From positions 218,591 to 282,590 of the forward strand of contig UCEU01000002.1 in the NCBI GenBank assembly GCA_900471485.1: a stretch of 64,000 nt of DNA, in the 5' to 3' direction. Shown piece after piece: positions 29,176 to 38,380 of the stretch (the first letter of the stretch is position 1; the number at the start of each line of letters is the position of its first letter). A program made the position numbers and the translations under genes. The notes below the pieces were generated by a model. That model made no database searches, was not told where the DNA came from, and saw nothing but the letters and a program-made list of their open reading frames with translations. Origin of the DNA: Hyphomicrobiales bacterium. Its GTDB lineage: Bacteria > Pseudomonadota > Alphaproteobacteria > Rhizobiales > Rhizobiaceae.

Positions 29176-30813
29176 TCAGCCGATCGAAATGTCCCAGGGC
29201 GCCACGACCTGCCAGTCGAGGTTCTTCTCCATGCCCTTGACCTCCTTGGTGGCCCAGCGCGACATCGCCTGAGAGTACCACGGAATGAAGGCCCAATCCT
29301 CGCGGAATGCCTTCTGGGCATCCTGGGCGAGCTTGATGCGATCGGGATCGTCGGCCGCCTTGGTCGCGGCTTCCGCGAGGGCGGCATCGACCTTGTCGTT
29401 CTTGTATCCGCCGAGCTTGTTCTGGGCGTTGGACGAGGTCGACGCGATGCAGCCGGCCAGATAGGACACGGCGTCAGGCACGCGGGTTCCGACGTCGTCG
29501 CGGAAGATCTGCACCGCGTTCTGGTCCGGACCGGCATAGGAGTCCTGCTGCGGCTTCATGTCGACGGCGGTGATGCCGAGGTTCTGGCGCCACTGCTCGG
29601 CAATGTACTGCGCCGCTGCCTGGATGGCCGGGGCGGAGATGCCGACGAAGAGGATCTTCGGCAGGCGTTCCGGGCCGCCATAGCTCGATTCGGCGAGCAG
29701 CTTCTTGGCGGCTGCCGGATCGTAGGGGAAGGGCTCGAAGCCGGAATTGTCGGCGCCGGGAACCGAGTTCAGGATCTGGTCAGCCTTCTTGTGCGGACCG
29801 TCAGGATAGGAGGCCTTGAAGAGACCGTCGCGGTCGATCGCCATGATCAGCGCCTGGCGGACCTTCGGATCGTCCATCGGTGCGCGGGTGACATTGAACC
29901 AGAAATGCTGGCTGGTCGGGATGATCGGGCCGGCGGAGAATTCGGGACCGAGGTCCTGGATGATCGTCGACGTCACGAGCTCGGTGTGTGCGTTGAACTC
30001 GCCCGACTTGATAAGCGACGTCGCGGTGACGTTGTCTTCGATCGAGGTGATCTCGATGCGCGCCAGCTTCGGCTTCGGGCCGAAGAAGTTCTCGTTCGGC
30101 TCGAATACCAGCTTGCCGGCGTCGATATCGATGCTGGTGAGCTTGAACGGGCCGGAATAGACGGCGCTGCTGTCGGGCTTGTACCAGTCCGCCACTTCCT
30201 CGCCGTCGCTGCCGCGAGACTGCGCGGCCTTGGTGATCGGCGCGATGTGGTTGGCAAGGCGCATGAAGAAGATCGGATCGGCTTCCGTCAGCGTGACGAC
30301 GACGGTGCCTTCGTCAGGCGTGGCGACGCCCGTCAGTTCGTTGCCGGAACCGGCGCCGATTTCCTTGTAGCCCTGAACCTTGCTCAGCACCTGGTCGGCC
30401 CGCTGGCTCTTGGTGTTGGGCATCGAAGCGACTTCCCAGGAGCCCTTGACGTCGGCCGAGGTGATCTTGCTGCCGTCAGAGAAGGTTGCCTTCGGGTCGA
30501 TCTTGAAGGTCCAGACCTTGTTGTCAGGCGATTCCCAGCTGGTGAAGACGTAAGGCTTGATCTTGCCTTCGCTGTCGAAATACATCGGCGAGGCCCACCA
30601 GATCGAGTTCCAGCGGAACGGAACACCGCCGCCGCGCAGCGGCGACCAATCCTGGTTGAACGCCGGATTGGCGACCTTCAGCACCTGGCCATCATCGGCG
30701 AGCACGATGCGTGCATTCAGGCCAAAAACCGTCAGGCCAACGCCGGCGGCGAGGCCAAGCTTCAACGCCTCGCGGCGCGACATTCCCTTATTTTCGTTAT
30801 TTCGATCAGTCAT
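29176..30813 (-). CDS. ABC transporter substrate-binding protein, family 5 (Dpp/Opp type)
   Basis: 545 residues, normal for SBP family 5. A twin-arginine signal is present (SRREALKLGLAAGVGLTVFG), so export as a folded protein is likely. Family blocks: VWTFKIDPKATFSDGSKITS, DDPKVRQALIMAIDRDGLF and DPAAAKKLLAE. Start 30813 has GGAGG 6 bases upstream. It heads the minus-strand operon. Despite the peptide-type name many such proteins bind sugars or glycoconjugates, which fits this locus. Confidence 0.9.
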   Translation of the reverse strand: MTDRNNENKGMSRREALKLGLAAGVGLTVFGLNARIVLADDGQVLKVANPAFNQDWSPLRGGGVPFRWNSIWWASPMYFDSEGKIKPYVFTSWESPDNKVWTFKIDPKATFSDGSKITSADVKGSWEVASMPNTKSQRADQVLSKVQGYKEIGAGSGNELTGVATPDEGTVVVTLTEADPIFFMRLANHIAPITKAAQSRGSDGEEVADWYKPDSSAVYSGPFKLTSIDIDAGKLVFEPNENFFGPKPKLARIEITSIEDNVTATSLIKSGEFNAHTELVTSTIIQDLGPEFSAGPIIPTSQHFWFNVTRAPMDDPKVRQALIMAIDRDGLFKASYPDGPHKKADQILNSVPGADNSGFEPFPYDPAAAKKLLAESSYGGPERLPKILFVGISAPAIQAAAQYIAEQWRQNLGITAVDMKPQQDSYAGPDQNAVQIFRDDVGTRVPDAVSYLAGCIASTSSNAQNKLGGYKNDKVDAALAEAATKAADDPDRIKLAQDAQKAFREDWAFIPWYSQAMSRWATKEVKGMEKNLDWQVVAPWDISIG

Positions 30814-30912
30814 TCCATCCTCCCATGACAAAATCGATGACGTCTCCATCTTTCGCTCCATCCCGAAAGTGCGTCATGACATGGCGCAGACACTCGCGCG
30901 ATAATGTAAATA

Positions 30913-31027
30913 TGTCAATAGAAATTAATTCATGCGAAGCGCGGCAAGATGGTCAAAAAAATTTCATCATTTATTTCAATGGTTTGAAAAATACGATCGA
31001 TTGAAATGCCTATTGTCATATTGACAA
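30913..31027. promoter_or_regulatory. Divergent control region with putative GntR operators
   Basis: TTGTCATATTGACAA (31013-31027) is an inverted repeat with 6-bp arms, as expected for a FadR/FCD-type GntR protein. The 8-mer from its right arm recurs inverted as TGTCAATA at 30913-30920. Between them TTTCAA-TGGT-TTGAAA (30974-30989) is another inverted repeat. The segment is AT-rich and separates the two arms of the catabolic locus. Binding is inferred. Confidence 0.6.
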
Positions 31028-31118
31028 CATGCGGAACGAGGATGAGAAAACCCGCATCTTGCAGGCCGGGTTTCCCGCCTTTTGCCGCCATATGCGGCGT
31101 TCATCCGAGGAGGACGAC

Positions 31119-32024
31119 ATGAACAAGCACAAGATCACGGGTGTCTACAGCGCCGCCGCGACCCCACTCAATGCCGATGGGAGCCCGGATCTCGGCCTCT
31201 TCACCGAACATTGTCAGCGCCTGCTCGCGGAGGGATGCCACGGCGTGGCGCTACTCGGCACCACGGGCGAGGCAAACTCGTTTTCGTCGAACGAGCGCAA
31301 GGCGATCCTCGAGGCAGCATTGAAAGCCGGTATTCCCGCCGACAAGCTGCTGCCGGGCACCGGCGTCGTCGCCATCCAGGAGACGGTCGATCTCACCAGG
31401 CATGCCCTGTCGCTCGGTGTCACCAAGGTCGTGATGCTGCCGCCCTTCTACTACAAGGGCGTTTCCGACGACGGCCTGTTTGCCGCCTATTCGCAGATCC
31501 TGGAGAGGGTCGCCGACAACAGGCTGCAGGTCATTCTCTATCATATTCCGCAGGTTTCGGGCGTTCCGCTGTCGGTTCCGCTGATAGGCCGACTGATCGA
31601 AGCCTTCCCCGACACGGTTGTCGGCATCAAGGAATCAGCAGGCGATTTCAATAACATGCAGGCGATCATCGCCGCCTATCCCGGCTTCTCGGTTCTCGCC
31701 GGTGCAGACCCGCTGCTGTTGCCGCTCTTGAAGGCCGGCGGTGCCGGCTGCATTACCGCCACGTCCAATCTGGTCGCGGATTCGCTGCGCACCGTCTATG
31801 ACAAGGTGCACGACGAGCGCGAGACGGTGGCGGTCGAGACCGCGCAGGCGCGCATCAACGCCTACCGCACGCTCTCCAACTCCTACGTACAGATCCCGAC
31901 GATCAAGGCGATGGTCGGCCTGAAGACCGGCAATGCGGCCTGGAAGCGCACGCGCGCACCACTGATGCCGATCAGCGATGCCGATTACGCATCGCTTGCC
32001 GAAGCCTACAAGACGCTGCCGTAA
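31119..32024 (+). CDS. DapA/NanA-family aldolase (dihydrodipicolinate synthase family)
   Basis: 301 residues, TIM-barrel class I aldolase. VALLGTTGEANSFSSNERK carries the family GTTGE carboxylate-binding motif, LYHIPQVSG the catalytic Tyr and VVGIKESAGDF the Schiff-base Lys. Start 31119 has GGAGG 6 bases upstream. Not expected to be the lysine-biosynthetic DapA, because it heads a catabolic operon. Members cleave or dehydrate 2-keto-3-deoxy sugar acids or sialic acid, releasing pyruvate. Substrate unknown. Confidence 0.87.
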   Translation: MNKHKITGVYSAAATPLNADGSPDLGLFTEHCQRLLAEGCHGVALLGTTGEANSFSSNERKAILEAALKAGIPADKLLPGTGVVAIQETVDLTRHALSLGVTKVVMLPPFYYKGVSDDGLFAAYSQILERVADNRLQVILYHIPQVSGVPLSVPLIGRLIEAFPDTVVGIKESAGDFNNMQAIIAAYPGFSVLAGADPLLLPLLKAGGAGCITATSNLVADSLRTVYDKVHDERETVAVETAQARINAYRTLSNSYVQIPTIKAMVGLKTGNAAWKRTRAPLMPISDADYASLAEAYKTLP

Positions 32025-32036
32025 AGGAGGACGATC

Positions 32037-33227
32037 ATGGCCTTCACGGGTTTGCAGCCGGATGCCGTTCCTGGCCTGATGACCGGCGAGATCGTCCCAA
32101 ATCCTGCCCATTCGGGGCGATCGGACGCCTATCTGTCGTCTCCCTGTATCCAGAACCACGCCGCCAACCTGGCGTTTCTGCCCGACGGGACGCTCACCTG
32201 CGTCTGGTTCGGCGGCACGATGGAGGGCATGGGCGATATCTCGATTTACATGTCGCGCCTGGCGCCGGGTTCAGCGCGGTGGTCTCAACCGGAGAAAATG
32301 TCCGACGATCCCGCAAAATCCGAGCAGAATCCCCTGATTTTCTCGGCTCCTGATGGAAATGTCTGGCTGCTCTATACCTCGCAGACCTCGGGAAACCAGG
32401 ATGGATCGATTGTCAAATGTCGGATCTCCGAGGATGGCGGAAAGACCTTCGGGGCCGTGAACGTGTTGTGCGATCTTCCCGGGACGTTCGTGCGCCAGCC
32501 GATCACCGTCAACGGCAAGGGCGCGTGGCTGCTGCCGATCTTCCGCTGCGTCGGCCTGCCCGGAGAGCGATGGACGGGCGATGCTGATACGGCGGGCGTG
32601 CTGATCTCGCGCGACGGCGGCCGCAGCTGGGCGATGGTAGCGGTGCCGGACAGTCTCGGCGCTGTGCACATGAACATCGTGCCTATCGAAGGCGGTCATC
32701 TCGTCGCCTTCTATCGCAACCGTTTTTCCGAGAGCGTGCTCTCGAGCCACTCGCGTGATGGCGGCGAGAGCTGGAGCGCGCCGCAGCCGACCAACCTGCC
32801 GAACAACAACTCGTCGATTCAGGCAACGCGGCTAAATAATGGCGTGATTGCAATGGTTTACAACCATTCGAATGCACTGACGTCGGACGCGCGGCGGCTG
32901 TCTCTCTATGACGAAATCGAGGGCGACGAGGCGGATGCACCGGCCGCGCCGGTCAAGGCCGTCGAGCGCCGCAAGGCCATCTGGGGCGTGCCGCGCGCGC
33001 CGCTCAGCCTGGCGTTCTCGACGGATGATGGCGCCAGCTTCCCGCGGCACATCGATCTCGATACCGGCGACGGCTATTGCCTGAGCAACAACTCGAAAGA
33101 GGCGCTCAATCGCGAGTTCTCCTACCCTTCGATCATCGAGGGGCCGGATGGGACGGTACATGTCGCCTACACCTACTACCGCCGCGCCATCAAATATGTG
33201 CGGCTGACGCCGCAGGCGCTCGGCTGA
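32037..33227 (+). CDS. Sialidase-like BNR-repeat protein, apparently cytosolic
   Basis: 396 residues, six-bladed propeller of the BNR_2/sialidase class. Asp-boxes SRDGGRSW, SRDGGESW and STDDGASF are visible, and the N-terminal half has SPCIQNHAANLAFLPDGTL. No signal peptide or membrane segment is present, so it should act in the cytoplasm on imported material. Its ribosome site AAGGAGG overlaps the aldolase stop codon region, showing one operon. It may be a glycosidase or a lyase on an acidic glycoside; sialic acid is not established. Confidence 0.78.
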   Translation: MAFTGLQPDAVPGLMTGEIVPNPAHSGRSDAYLSSPCIQNHAANLAFLPDGTLTCVWFGGTMEGMGDISIYMSRLAPGSARWSQPEKMSDDPAKSEQNPLIFSAPDGNVWLLYTSQTSGNQDGSIVKCRISEDGGKTFGAVNVLCDLPGTFVRQPITVNGKGAWLLPIFRCVGLPGERWTGDADTAGVLISRDGGRSWAMVAVPDSLGAVHMNIVPIEGGHLVAFYRNRFSESVLSSHSRDGGESWSAPQPTNLPNNNSSIQATRLNNGVIAMVYNHSNALTSDARRLSLYDEIEGDEADAPAAPVKAVERRKAIWGVPRAPLSLAFSTDDGASFPRHIDLDTGDGYCLSNNSKEALNREFSYPSIIEGPDGTVHVAYTYYRRAIKYVRLTPQALG

Positions 33228-33300
33228 TTGTAAGGTGCTTGTCAGTTGTGAACGATTAATCGCCCGGCGCGACCTCTTTCGAGGGTTTTACTGCGCCGGG

Positions 33301-33323
33301 CGGCGTCGCTTAGGCGCCGTTTT
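33301..33323 (+). terminator. Putative terminator after the sialidase-like gene
   Basis: CGGCG and CGCCG flank a 9-base loop and are followed by TTTT. Directly upstream (33262-33301) a 9-bp GC-rich stem GCCCGGCGC/GCGCCGGGC encloses a small CCTC/GAGG stem. Together they could end or attenuate the aldolase-sialidase transcript. Confidence 0.45.
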
Positions 33324-33585
33324 GACAATTTCGTGGCACCTGCTGCTTATCCTGCCTTGGCGCAGGACGTTACGGTCGAAAGGCAAGCGGCAGGAAAAAT
33401 CGTCATATAAAACAATATAATATACTTCATATGGGGGCCTGTTCTCGTGTTTTCGAATTTGACTCAATCATGAAATTTTCGCCGCAACTGCGATGAAAGC
33501 TTGCCAAGCAGAGCAAGCTTGTATAACAAATTTACATCTTAGGCGACGCGATGGCGTCGCTGTATCGCAGGGGAGGAATGGTCCA
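33324..33585. promoter_or_regulatory. AT-rich leader before the iron-type alcohol dehydrogenase gene
   Basis: No gene is seen here. It is AT-rich around 33400-33480. AAGCTTGC (33497) and GCAAGCTT (33513) form an 8-bp hairpin, and TTGTATAACAA (33519-33529) is an inverted repeat with the GT..AC character of GntR operators. Likely a second promoter of the locus. Confidence 0.45.
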
Positions 33586-34719
33586 GTGGTCAGCTTGGAT
33601 TCGCCTATCACAATCGTCCGACCGCATCTGATCGAGTTCGGTGTCGGCACGGCGGAGCGCTTGGGCAAGTGGGCGAGCGACAAGGGCTATCGCCGCATCC
33701 TCGTCATTTCCGACGCCTTCAACGCGACGCGCGTCGATGCGCTTGGTCTTTCCGGCGACGTCACGGTGTTTTCCGATGTTACCCCGGAGCCTGATACCGC
33801 CAATCTCGACAAGGTGCTGGCAGCGGCGAACGACGCCAATGCCGAGCTCGTCGTCGGTTTCGGCGGCGGCAGTGCGATGGATCTCGCCAAGCTCGCGGCC
33901 GTTCTTGCGGGCTCGTCGCAGACGCTGCGCGAGGTGGTCGGTCCGAACAAGGTCACGGGTCCGCGCCGCGTGGCGCTGGCGCAGGTGCCGACCACGGCCG
34001 GCACCGGCAGCGAAGCCGGCATCCGGGCGCTGGTCACCGATCCCGAAACGATGGCGAAGCTCGCCGTCGAGAGCATTCACATGCTGGCCGATATAGCCGT
34101 CATCGATCCGGCGCTCACCTTCACCGTTCCGGCCCGCACGACGGCCGCCACCGGTGTCGATGCCATGGCGCATTGCGTCGAGGCGTTCACGAACCGCAAG
34201 GCGCATCCGATGATCGATCTCTATGCGATCGAGGGCGCGCGGCTGGTGGGCAAGTATCTGGCGCGGGCGGTCAATGATGGTTCCGATGCCGAGGCGCGCG
34301 CCGGCCTGTCGCTCGCCTCGCTCTATGGCGGCTTCTGTCTCGGCCCGGTCAACACGGCCGGCGGCCATGCGCTCGCCTATCCGCTCGGCACCCGCTGGCA
34401 TGTGGCGCACGGCGCCGCCAACGCGCTGATCTTCCCGCATGTGCTCGCCTTCAACACGCCGGCCGTTCCCGAAAAGACCAGGGCGGTCATCGATGCGCTC
34501 GGTCGCAAGGCATCCGACGATGTCGGTTCGGTGTTCGAGGCCGCCTATTCCTTCTGCGCCGATCTCGGCATCGAGATGAAGCTTTCGGGTCTCGGGGTTC
34601 CAATGAGCGACCTCGACGCCATGGCGGACGATGCCTTTGCAATCCGCCGCCTGCTCGACAACAATCCGCGCGATCTCGCGCGTGACGATATTCGCTCGAT
34701 CTACGAAGCCGCCTTCTAG
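33586..34719 (+). CDS. Iron-type (group III) alcohol dehydrogenase
   Basis: 377 residues. N-terminal NAD-binding [31 protein letters not shown], and the metal-site His residues in [10 protein letters not shown] and [22 protein letters not shown] 33586 is chosen for the GGAGG 9 bases upstream; an ORF extension to 33493 has none. It interconverts an aldehyde or ketone and an alcohol, perhaps handling the aldehyde released by the aldolase. Maleylacetate reductase is a related alternative. Confidence 0.85.
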   Translation: MVSLDSPITIVRPHLIEFGVGTAERLGKWASDKGYRRILVISDAFNATRVDALGLSGDVTVFSDVTPEPDTANLDKVLAAANDANAELVVGFGGGSAMDLAKLAAVLAGSSQTLREVVGPNKVTGPRRVALAQVPTTAGTGSEAGIRALVTDPETMAKLAVESIHMLADIAVIDPALTFTVPARTTAATGVDAMAHCVEAFTNRKAHPMIDLYAIEGARLVGKYLARAVNDGSDAEARAGLSLASLYGGFCLGPVNTAGGHALAYPLGTRWHVAHGAANALIFPHVLAFNTPAVPEKTRAVIDALGRKASDDVGSVFEAAYSFCADLGIEMKLSGLGVPMSDLDAMADDAFAIRRLLDNNPRDLARDDIRSIYEAAF

Positions 34720-34762
34720 GCGCGCGGCCATATATAAGGCCAATCAGGAAGGAAGAGGACTG

Positions 34763-35743
34763 ATGGACAGAAATGCGAAAGTCGCGGTGACGCTGGGTGA
34801 TCCCGCCGGCGTCGGCCCCGAGGTGATCGTCAAGGCGCTGGCGGCGATGCCCGAGCAGGAGCGTCGCGATTTCGTCATCGTCGGCAATACCGAAGCACTC
34901 GAGCGCGCCAACCGCACTACCAATGCCGGGCTTTCCTTCGCGCCATCGGATGCATCAGGTGCAGGCAAGATCGCCGTCGACGAGGTCGATCTCGGCGCGC
35001 CGCTGCCTGAAATCGGCAAGGTCAGCCCCGTCGCGGGCGATGCCTCGGTGCGCTATATCAGCCGCGCGGTCGATCTAGCGCTGTCGGGACAGGCGGATGT
35101 CATCGTCACCGCGCCGATCAACAAGGAAGCGATGAACCTTGCCGGCCATCACCATGACGGCCACACCGGCCTGCTTGCGCATCTGACGGGCTCGAAGAGC
35201 TCGTTCATGCTGCTCGCCTCCGAGCGGCTGAACACCATCCACGTCTCCACCCACATCTCGCTGAAGGGCGCGATCGAGCGGGCCAAGACCGAGCGCGTGC
35301 TGGCGACCATCGAGGCGGGGCACAACCATTTCCTGCGGCTGGGCAAGAAGGCGCGCATCGCCGTTGCCGGGCTCAATCCGCATTGCGGCGAAAACGGCCT
35401 GTTCGGCACCGAGGACAGCGAGTTCCTGGCGCCGGCCGTGGAGCTGGCGCAGGCCAAGGGCATCGACGTCGTCGGCCCGATCTCCGCCGATACCGTCTTT
35501 GCCCGCGCCTATAACGGCGCCTTCGATCTCGTGATCGCGCAGTATCACGACCAGGGCCATATCCCGATCAAGCTGGTGGCCTTCGATACCGCCGTCAACG
35601 TTTCGCTCGGCCTGCCGATCGACCGCGTTTCGGTCGATCACGGCACCGCTTTCGATATCGCCGGCACCGGCCAGGCCAACCACGTCAACATGCTTTCCGC
35701 CATCGCCTATGCCCGGCTGATGGCACGTTCGCCGCGCCGCTAG
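34763..35743 (+). CDS. pdxA2: PdxA2-type 4-phospho-threonate/erythronate dehydrogenase
   Basis: 326 residues of the PdxA family. Metal-binding His residues lie in [29 protein letters not shown] and [32 protein letters not shown] is the N-terminal hallmark. PdxA2 proteins oxidatively decarboxylate 4-phospho-D-threonate or -erythronate to DHAP and occur with DUF1537 kinases, as here. A biosynthetic PdxA role in pyridoxal formation is less likely given the neighbours. GGAAGAGG precedes the ATG. Confidence 0.85.
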   Translation: MDRNAKVAVTLGDPAGVGPEVIVKALAAMPEQERRDFVIVGNTEALERANRTTNAGLSFAPSDASGAGKIAVDEVDLGAPLPEIGKVSPVAGDASVRYISRAVDLALSGQADVIVTAPINKEAMNLAGHHHDGHTGLLAHLTGSKSSFMLLASERLNTIHVSTHISLKGAIERAKTERVLATIEAGHNHFLRLGKKARIAVAGLNPHCGENGLFGTEDSEFLAPAVELAQAKGIDVVGPISADTVFARAYNGAFDLVIAQYHDQGHIPIKLVAFDTAVNVSLGLPIDRVSVDHGTAFDIAGTGQANHVNMLSAIAYARLMARSPRR

Positions 35744-35830
35744 CGCGCCTGATCGTTTCAAGATCGCACCGATTTTGCCGACGGCGCCCACAGCGCCGCG
35801 GCTCTGCCATGCTCGCGGGAGGAGATGAGG

Positions 35831-36796
35831 ATGGAAAAGACAGTCGTCATTCTGGGAGGAGACCTCGCGCCCGAGGGCCGCGCGGTGCTTGAGGCCGCAG
35901 GTGTCACAACGATCGCCACGCCGCCCTATATCGACCGATTGAAGGTGATCGCCGCCATGCAGGCGCACCGGCCGGATGCCGTTATCGTCCGGCTGCTGGC
36001 CGAGCAGCTCGGCGCCGAGGAAATGGAGGCGGGCGGACGGCTCCGGCACATCGCCAAGCATGGCGTCGGCACAAATGACATCGATGTTGCCGCGGCCACG
36101 GCGCGCGGCATTCCGGTGACGATGACGACGGGCAGCAACGGCCATTCGGTGGCAGAGCACGCGCTGGCGCTGATCATGGCGCTCGTCAAGGACCTGCCCC
36201 GGCAGGACGCGCTGATCCGCGACGGGATCTGGGACAAGAACCGCTATCATGGGCGCGAATTGCGCGGCCAGCATCTCGGCATCGTCGGCTTCGGCTTCAT
36301 CGGCCAGACGTTGGCGCGCATGGCGCAGGCAATCGGCATGGTCGTCTCCGCCTTCGATCCGCACACACCCGACCACGCCTTTGCTGACGGTGTCACGCGC
36401 GAAAGCGATCTCGACGCGCTTCTCGCAAAAGCCGATATCGTCAGCCTGCACTGTCCTCTGACGCCCGAGACCGCCAAGCTCATCGACGGCAGGCGCACTC
36501 GCCTGATGAAGCCAGGCGCGCTGCTCATCAATACCGCGCGCGGCGAAGTCGTGGAGGAGAGGGCGCTGGTCTCGGCGCTGGAAGACGGGCATATCGCCGC
36601 CGCGGGGCTCGACAGCTTCGCGATGGAGCCGCCCGGCATCGACAATCCGCTCGTACACCTCTCGAACACGCTGGTGACCCCGCATGTGGCAGGCGTGACG
36701 CTCGATGCCAAGCGCGCCGTCTCGGTCATGTCGGCCGAGCAGGTGCTTGCGATTTTCAAGGGCGAGACGCCGGCGCCACGCTTCCTTGCCCGCTGA
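35831..36796 (+). CDS. D-2-hydroxyacid dehydrogenase (SerA/phosphoglycerate dehydrogenase-like)
   Basis: 321 residues. GIVGFGFIGQTLARMAQ is the NAD-binding Rossmann motif; the catalytic Arg (LINTARGEVVEE), Glu (SFAMEPPG) and His (TPHVAGVT) are all present. ATG 35831 is preceded by GGAGG at 8 bases; ATG 35825 is possible. No regulatory ACT domain, so a catabolic hydroxyacid dehydrogenase is more likely than serine biosynthesis. Confidence 0.87.
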   Translation: MEKTVVILGGDLAPEGRAVLEAAGVTTIATPPYIDRLKVIAAMQAHRPDAVIVRLLAEQLGAEEMEAGGRLRHIAKHGVGTNDIDVAAATARGIPVTMTTGSNGHSVAEHALALIMALVKDLPRQDALIRDGIWDKNRYHGRELRGQHLGIVGFGFIGQTLARMAQAIGMVVSAFDPHTPDHAFADGVTRESDLDALLAKADIVSLHCPLTPETAKLIDGRRTRLMKPGALLINTARGEVVEERALVSALEDGHIAAAGLDSFAMEPPGIDNPLVHLSNTLVTPHVAGVTLDAKRAVSVMSAEQVLAIFKGETPAPRFLAR

Positions 36797-36843
36797 CCAT
36801 AGGGGTCGCCGACAGGGCCGGCCCGATCCGAAGGAGATATCCA

Positions 36844-37899
36844 ATGGGCGAAACGCCTGACACCCAGCCTTCATACCAGCCGGAGGCGTTGCGCGCCTTT
36901 GCGCGGTCGCTGTTTTCGGCTGCCGGGCTGGAAGAGGATAAAGCCGCAGCCGTCGCGCATTATCTGGTCGAGGCGGACCTGCTCGGGCATACGACGCACG
37001 GGCTCGCGCTCGCCGGCTGGTACCTGCAGAGCATCGCCGATGGGGTAATGAAGGGCGAGGGCGCGCCCGAGGTCGTCTCGGACCGCGGCCCGGCCATTGC
37101 CTGGCACGGCCGGCGACTGCCCGGCGCATGGCTGACGTCGGAGGCGGTGAAGCTCGCCTGCGCGCGGGCGGAAGCCTTCGGCACGGCGACGGTCACCATC
37201 GGCGACAGCCATCATATCGGCTGCCTAGCGGCCTATCTCACCATCGCGACGGACCGCGGCTATATGGTCAGCATCGCGAGCTCCAGCCCGTCCGGCGCGC
37301 AGGTGGCGCCCTTCGGCGGCACGCGGGGCATCTATACGCCCAATCCGGTCGCCCACGGCATCCCGACGCCGGGCGATCCCATCCTCATCGACATCAGCGC
37401 CTCCATCACGACGGTCAACATGGCGCAGCGGCTGGTGCGCGAGGGGCGCCACTACGATCACGACTGGCTTCTGGACGAGCATGGCAAGCCCAGCCGCGAT
37501 CCACGTGTCATCGAGCGCGGCGGCACGCTGCTGCCGGCCGGCGGGCTTGATCACGGGCAGAAGGGCTATGGCATGGCGCTGCATGTCGAGGCGTTCACGC
37601 AGGGGCTTTCCGGCCTCGGCCGCGCCGATGGCCTCAAGGGCACCAACGCCGCCGTCACCATCCAGGTCTTCGACCCCGACGCCTTCGGCGGGCGCGAGGC
37701 GTTCCTGCGCCAGACCGGCTGGCTCACCGACGCTTGCCACGCCAACCCACCCCGCCCCGGCATCACCCGCGTCCGGCTGCCGGGCGAAAACGGTCTGGCG
37801 CGGAAGCGGCAGGCGGAGAGAGACGGCGTGGTGCTGCACCCGGCGATCATGGCGTCGCTTATGCCGCATGCGGAGCGGCTGGGGGTGGGGATGGTGTGA
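36844..37899 (+). CDS. Ldh2/MDH2-family dehydrogenase
   Basis: 351 residues of the Ldh2 family: DLLGHTTHGLALAGWYLQ, GDSHHIGCLAAYL, GIYTPNPVAHGIPTPG and GGLDHGQKGYGMALHVEAF. AAGGAGATAT precedes the ATG by a normal spacing. Second Ldh2 paralogue in the window but clearly different from the one at 12177. With the D-2-hydroxyacid dehydrogenase it gives the locus two oxidases/reductases of 2-hydroxy acids. Last recognised gene of the plus-strand arm. Confidence 0.87.
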   Translation: MGETPDTQPSYQPEALRAFARSLFSAAGLEEDKAAAVAHYLVEADLLGHTTHGLALAGWYLQSIADGVMKGEGAPEVVSDRGPAIAWHGRRLPGAWLTSEAVKLACARAEAFGTATVTIGDSHHIGCLAAYLTIATDRGYMVSIASSSPSGAQVAPFGGTRGIYTPNPVAHGIPTPGDPILIDISASITTVNMAQRLVREGRHYDHDWLLDEHGKPSRDPRVIERGGTLLPAGGLDHGQKGYGMALHVEAFTQGLSGLGRADGLKGTNAAVTIQVFDPDAFGGREAFLRQTGWLTDACHANPPRPGITRVRLPGENGLARKRQAERDGVVLHPAIMASLMPHAERLGVGMV

Positions 37900-38236
37900 G
37901 GGGACTTGGCGTGATTGATTAAAGGCTTTTCCCTAAGATCAAGGTAGCCGATTCGGGTTGAGTTGTCGGAGGCACTAGCTATCTGCTTGCCTTAGCTGAT
38001 GTAATTTACCGCTTATCCCCGCAATTCACCGCTTAGCCAAGTATTAACAAGATGTTAAAGCGGTTTCTTGCAACGCGCTGATTCCAAAGCAAAATCATGT
38101 GGAAAATAATTTCTGTATTTCTAGCAGGGCTTTAAAATGCTGTGTTGCTCCACAGCGCGCGCCGTTCCTGCCCCTTGACGGAATCGGATATTTTAAACTC
38201 TATATTGATCGTTCGGCTGGATTGTCTGGCGAATGA
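37900..38236. other. Gene-free stretch with short repeats
   Basis: No supported ORF. ACCGCTTA occurs twice (near 38008 and 38029) in AATTTACC.. and AATTCACC.. contexts. TTAA-CAAGATG-TTAA at 38044-38058 has the spacing of a CtrA half-site pair but no gene close by whose control it would explain. The minus-strand ORF 38132-38527 has no protein-like features. Confidence 0.4.
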
Positions 38237-38315
38237 ACACAAAAGCCGGGGCTGCAACCCCGGCTCCGTGTTGAAACTGTAAAAAACCTTTGTCGGCTTA
38301 CAGATCCCCTTAACA
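38237..38315 (-). ncRNA. Predicted small RNA of about 80 nt
   Basis: On the minus strand TTGACA (38344-38349), a 16-base spacer and TATGTT (38322-38327) form a good promoter. About 60-75 bases downstream GCCGGGG-TTGCAG-CCCCGGC (38245-38264) is followed by TTTTGTGTT, a textbook terminator. No ORF with a ribosome site lies between them. This is the layout of an independent trans-acting sRNA; family not identified. Confidence 0.55.
38245..38264 (-). terminator. Intrinsic terminator of the predicted sRNA
   Basis: A perfect 7-bp GC stem with a 6-base loop; the T-tract exists only on the minus strand, which fixes the direction. Flanking ACAC/GTGT can extend pairing. Confidence 0.7.
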
Positions 38316-38380
38316 GCTTCGAACATACGCGGAGTGGGTAATCTGTCAAGTCGGGCGGGGGCTGTATAAGGTCCTAAACG

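Noticed and set aside
31119..33227. Aldolase plus sialidase-like pair considered as a classical sialic-acid (nan) operon
   Set aside because: NanK, NanE, NagA and NagB are absent while a C4 acid-sugar kinase and PdxA2 are present, so a Neu5Ac pathway is not supported.
35831..36796. D-2-hydroxyacid dehydrogenase considered as SerA
   Set aside because: No ACT or extra regulatory domain and located in a catabolic operon.
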